33,169 bases of DNA, taken from Xylanimonas cellulosilytica (lineage in GTDB: Bacteria > Actinomycetota > Actinomycetes > Actinomycetales > Actinomycetaceae). The first letter of the stretch is position 1. Every line of letters begins with the position of its first letter. The stretch covers positions 72,373 through 105,541 of the forward strand of contig JVKM01000063.1 in the NCBI GenBank assembly GCA_001072465.1. Direction: 5' to 3'. A program made the translations under genes and the position numbers. The notes under the pieces were generated by a model that worked only from the letters and a program-made list of their open reading frames with translations, was not told the DNA's origin and searched no databases. Of this stretch, positions 33,087-33,169 are shown piece after piece.

Positions 33087-33169
33087 CCATTCTGCCCGGC
33101 CACAAGCAGCCGGGACTACTCAGAACAACCCTCTCAAAACAAACGGTCCGAAAAACCCAGACCCCTCCA

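Larger units (their letters stand above)
31906..33169 (-). mobile_element. IS3-family insertion sequence
   Basis: About 1264 bp with two consecutive ORFs read right to left and related terminal repeats. The left end (31906-31948) reads TGGCCTGGTCTGG ... GGACCG ... GTTTTGA-GGGTTGTT; the right end, inverted (33169-33124), reads TGGAGGGGTCTGG ... GGACCG ... GTTTTGAGAGGGTTGTT. The ends begin with TG, as IS3-family ends do. Size, OrfA/OrfB organisation and the -1 frameshift signal are typical. The window stops exactly at, or within a few bases of, the right end, so the target duplication cannot be checked; the left boundary is accurate only to a few bases. Confidence 0.88.

Overview
The window is high-GC bacterial DNA with Shine-Dalgarno-led genes and looks actinobacterial. 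The best pointer is a right-hand block of a two-subunit AdnA/AdnB-type helicase-nuclease, a DUF3107 protein, a ferritin-like protein and a DEAD-box RNA helicase, which resembles the actinobacterial order known from mycobacteria. A facultative, host-associated Actinomycetaceae (Actinomyces/Schaalia-like) is a reasonable inference but is not proven by the sequence. The left edge lies inside a GC-rich dispersed repeat and the right edge coincides with the outer end of an IS3-family element, so the window may be a whole assembly contig bounded by repeats.

Layout. (1) 1-1422 has no convincing gene; it holds GC-rich dispersed repeats and two ordered arrays of short direct-then-inverted words (438-597, 747-846). 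(2) 1423-4403: an 82-residue two-helix membrane protein, a zinc alcohol dehydrogenase and an MFS transporter. (3) 4490-16580: a myo-inositol catabolic locus. On the minus strand are iolT (uptake), iolA, and iolC-iolB-iolD as an operon; on the plus strand are a GntR/UTRA regulator, a transaldolase-family protein, iolG and iolE. Together IolG, IolE, IolD, IolB, IolC and IolA cover inositol to acetyl-CoA except for the phospho-sugar cleavage step. No IolJ-type aldolase is visible and IolC has no aldolase extension, so the transaldolase-family protein is the obvious candidate. (4) 16802-21383 (minus): a lipoprotein sugar-binding protein, two ABC permeases and a cytoplasmic GH29 alpha-L-fucosidase, which suggests import and internal trimming of fucosylated glycans. 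(5) 21676-31356: AdnB and AdnA (DNA end resection), DUF3107, a ferritin-like protein and a DEAD-box helicase. (6) 31448-31866: three more word arrays. (7) 31906-33169: an IS3-family insertion sequence with two ORFs and a -1 slippery heptamer.

Regulation. Seven intergenic sites share TTGT-N4-ACAA, best form ACTTTGT-N4-ACAAAGT. They lie upstream of iolT, iolA, iolC/gntR, the transaldolase gene, iolE, the alcohol dehydrogenase gene and the small membrane-protein gene. This is the predicted operator of the GntR regulator at 12337-13104 and extends the inositol regulon to two unassigned genes.

The most unusual feature is the set of five intergenic arrays. In each, a short word repeats two or three times at constant pitch (19, 19, 19, 20 or about 41 bp) and then repeats inverted at about the same pitch. 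The word differs between arrays while the architecture is kept, and two arrays are clear paralogues sharing the same 9-nt loop. I do not recognise this as a named element class.
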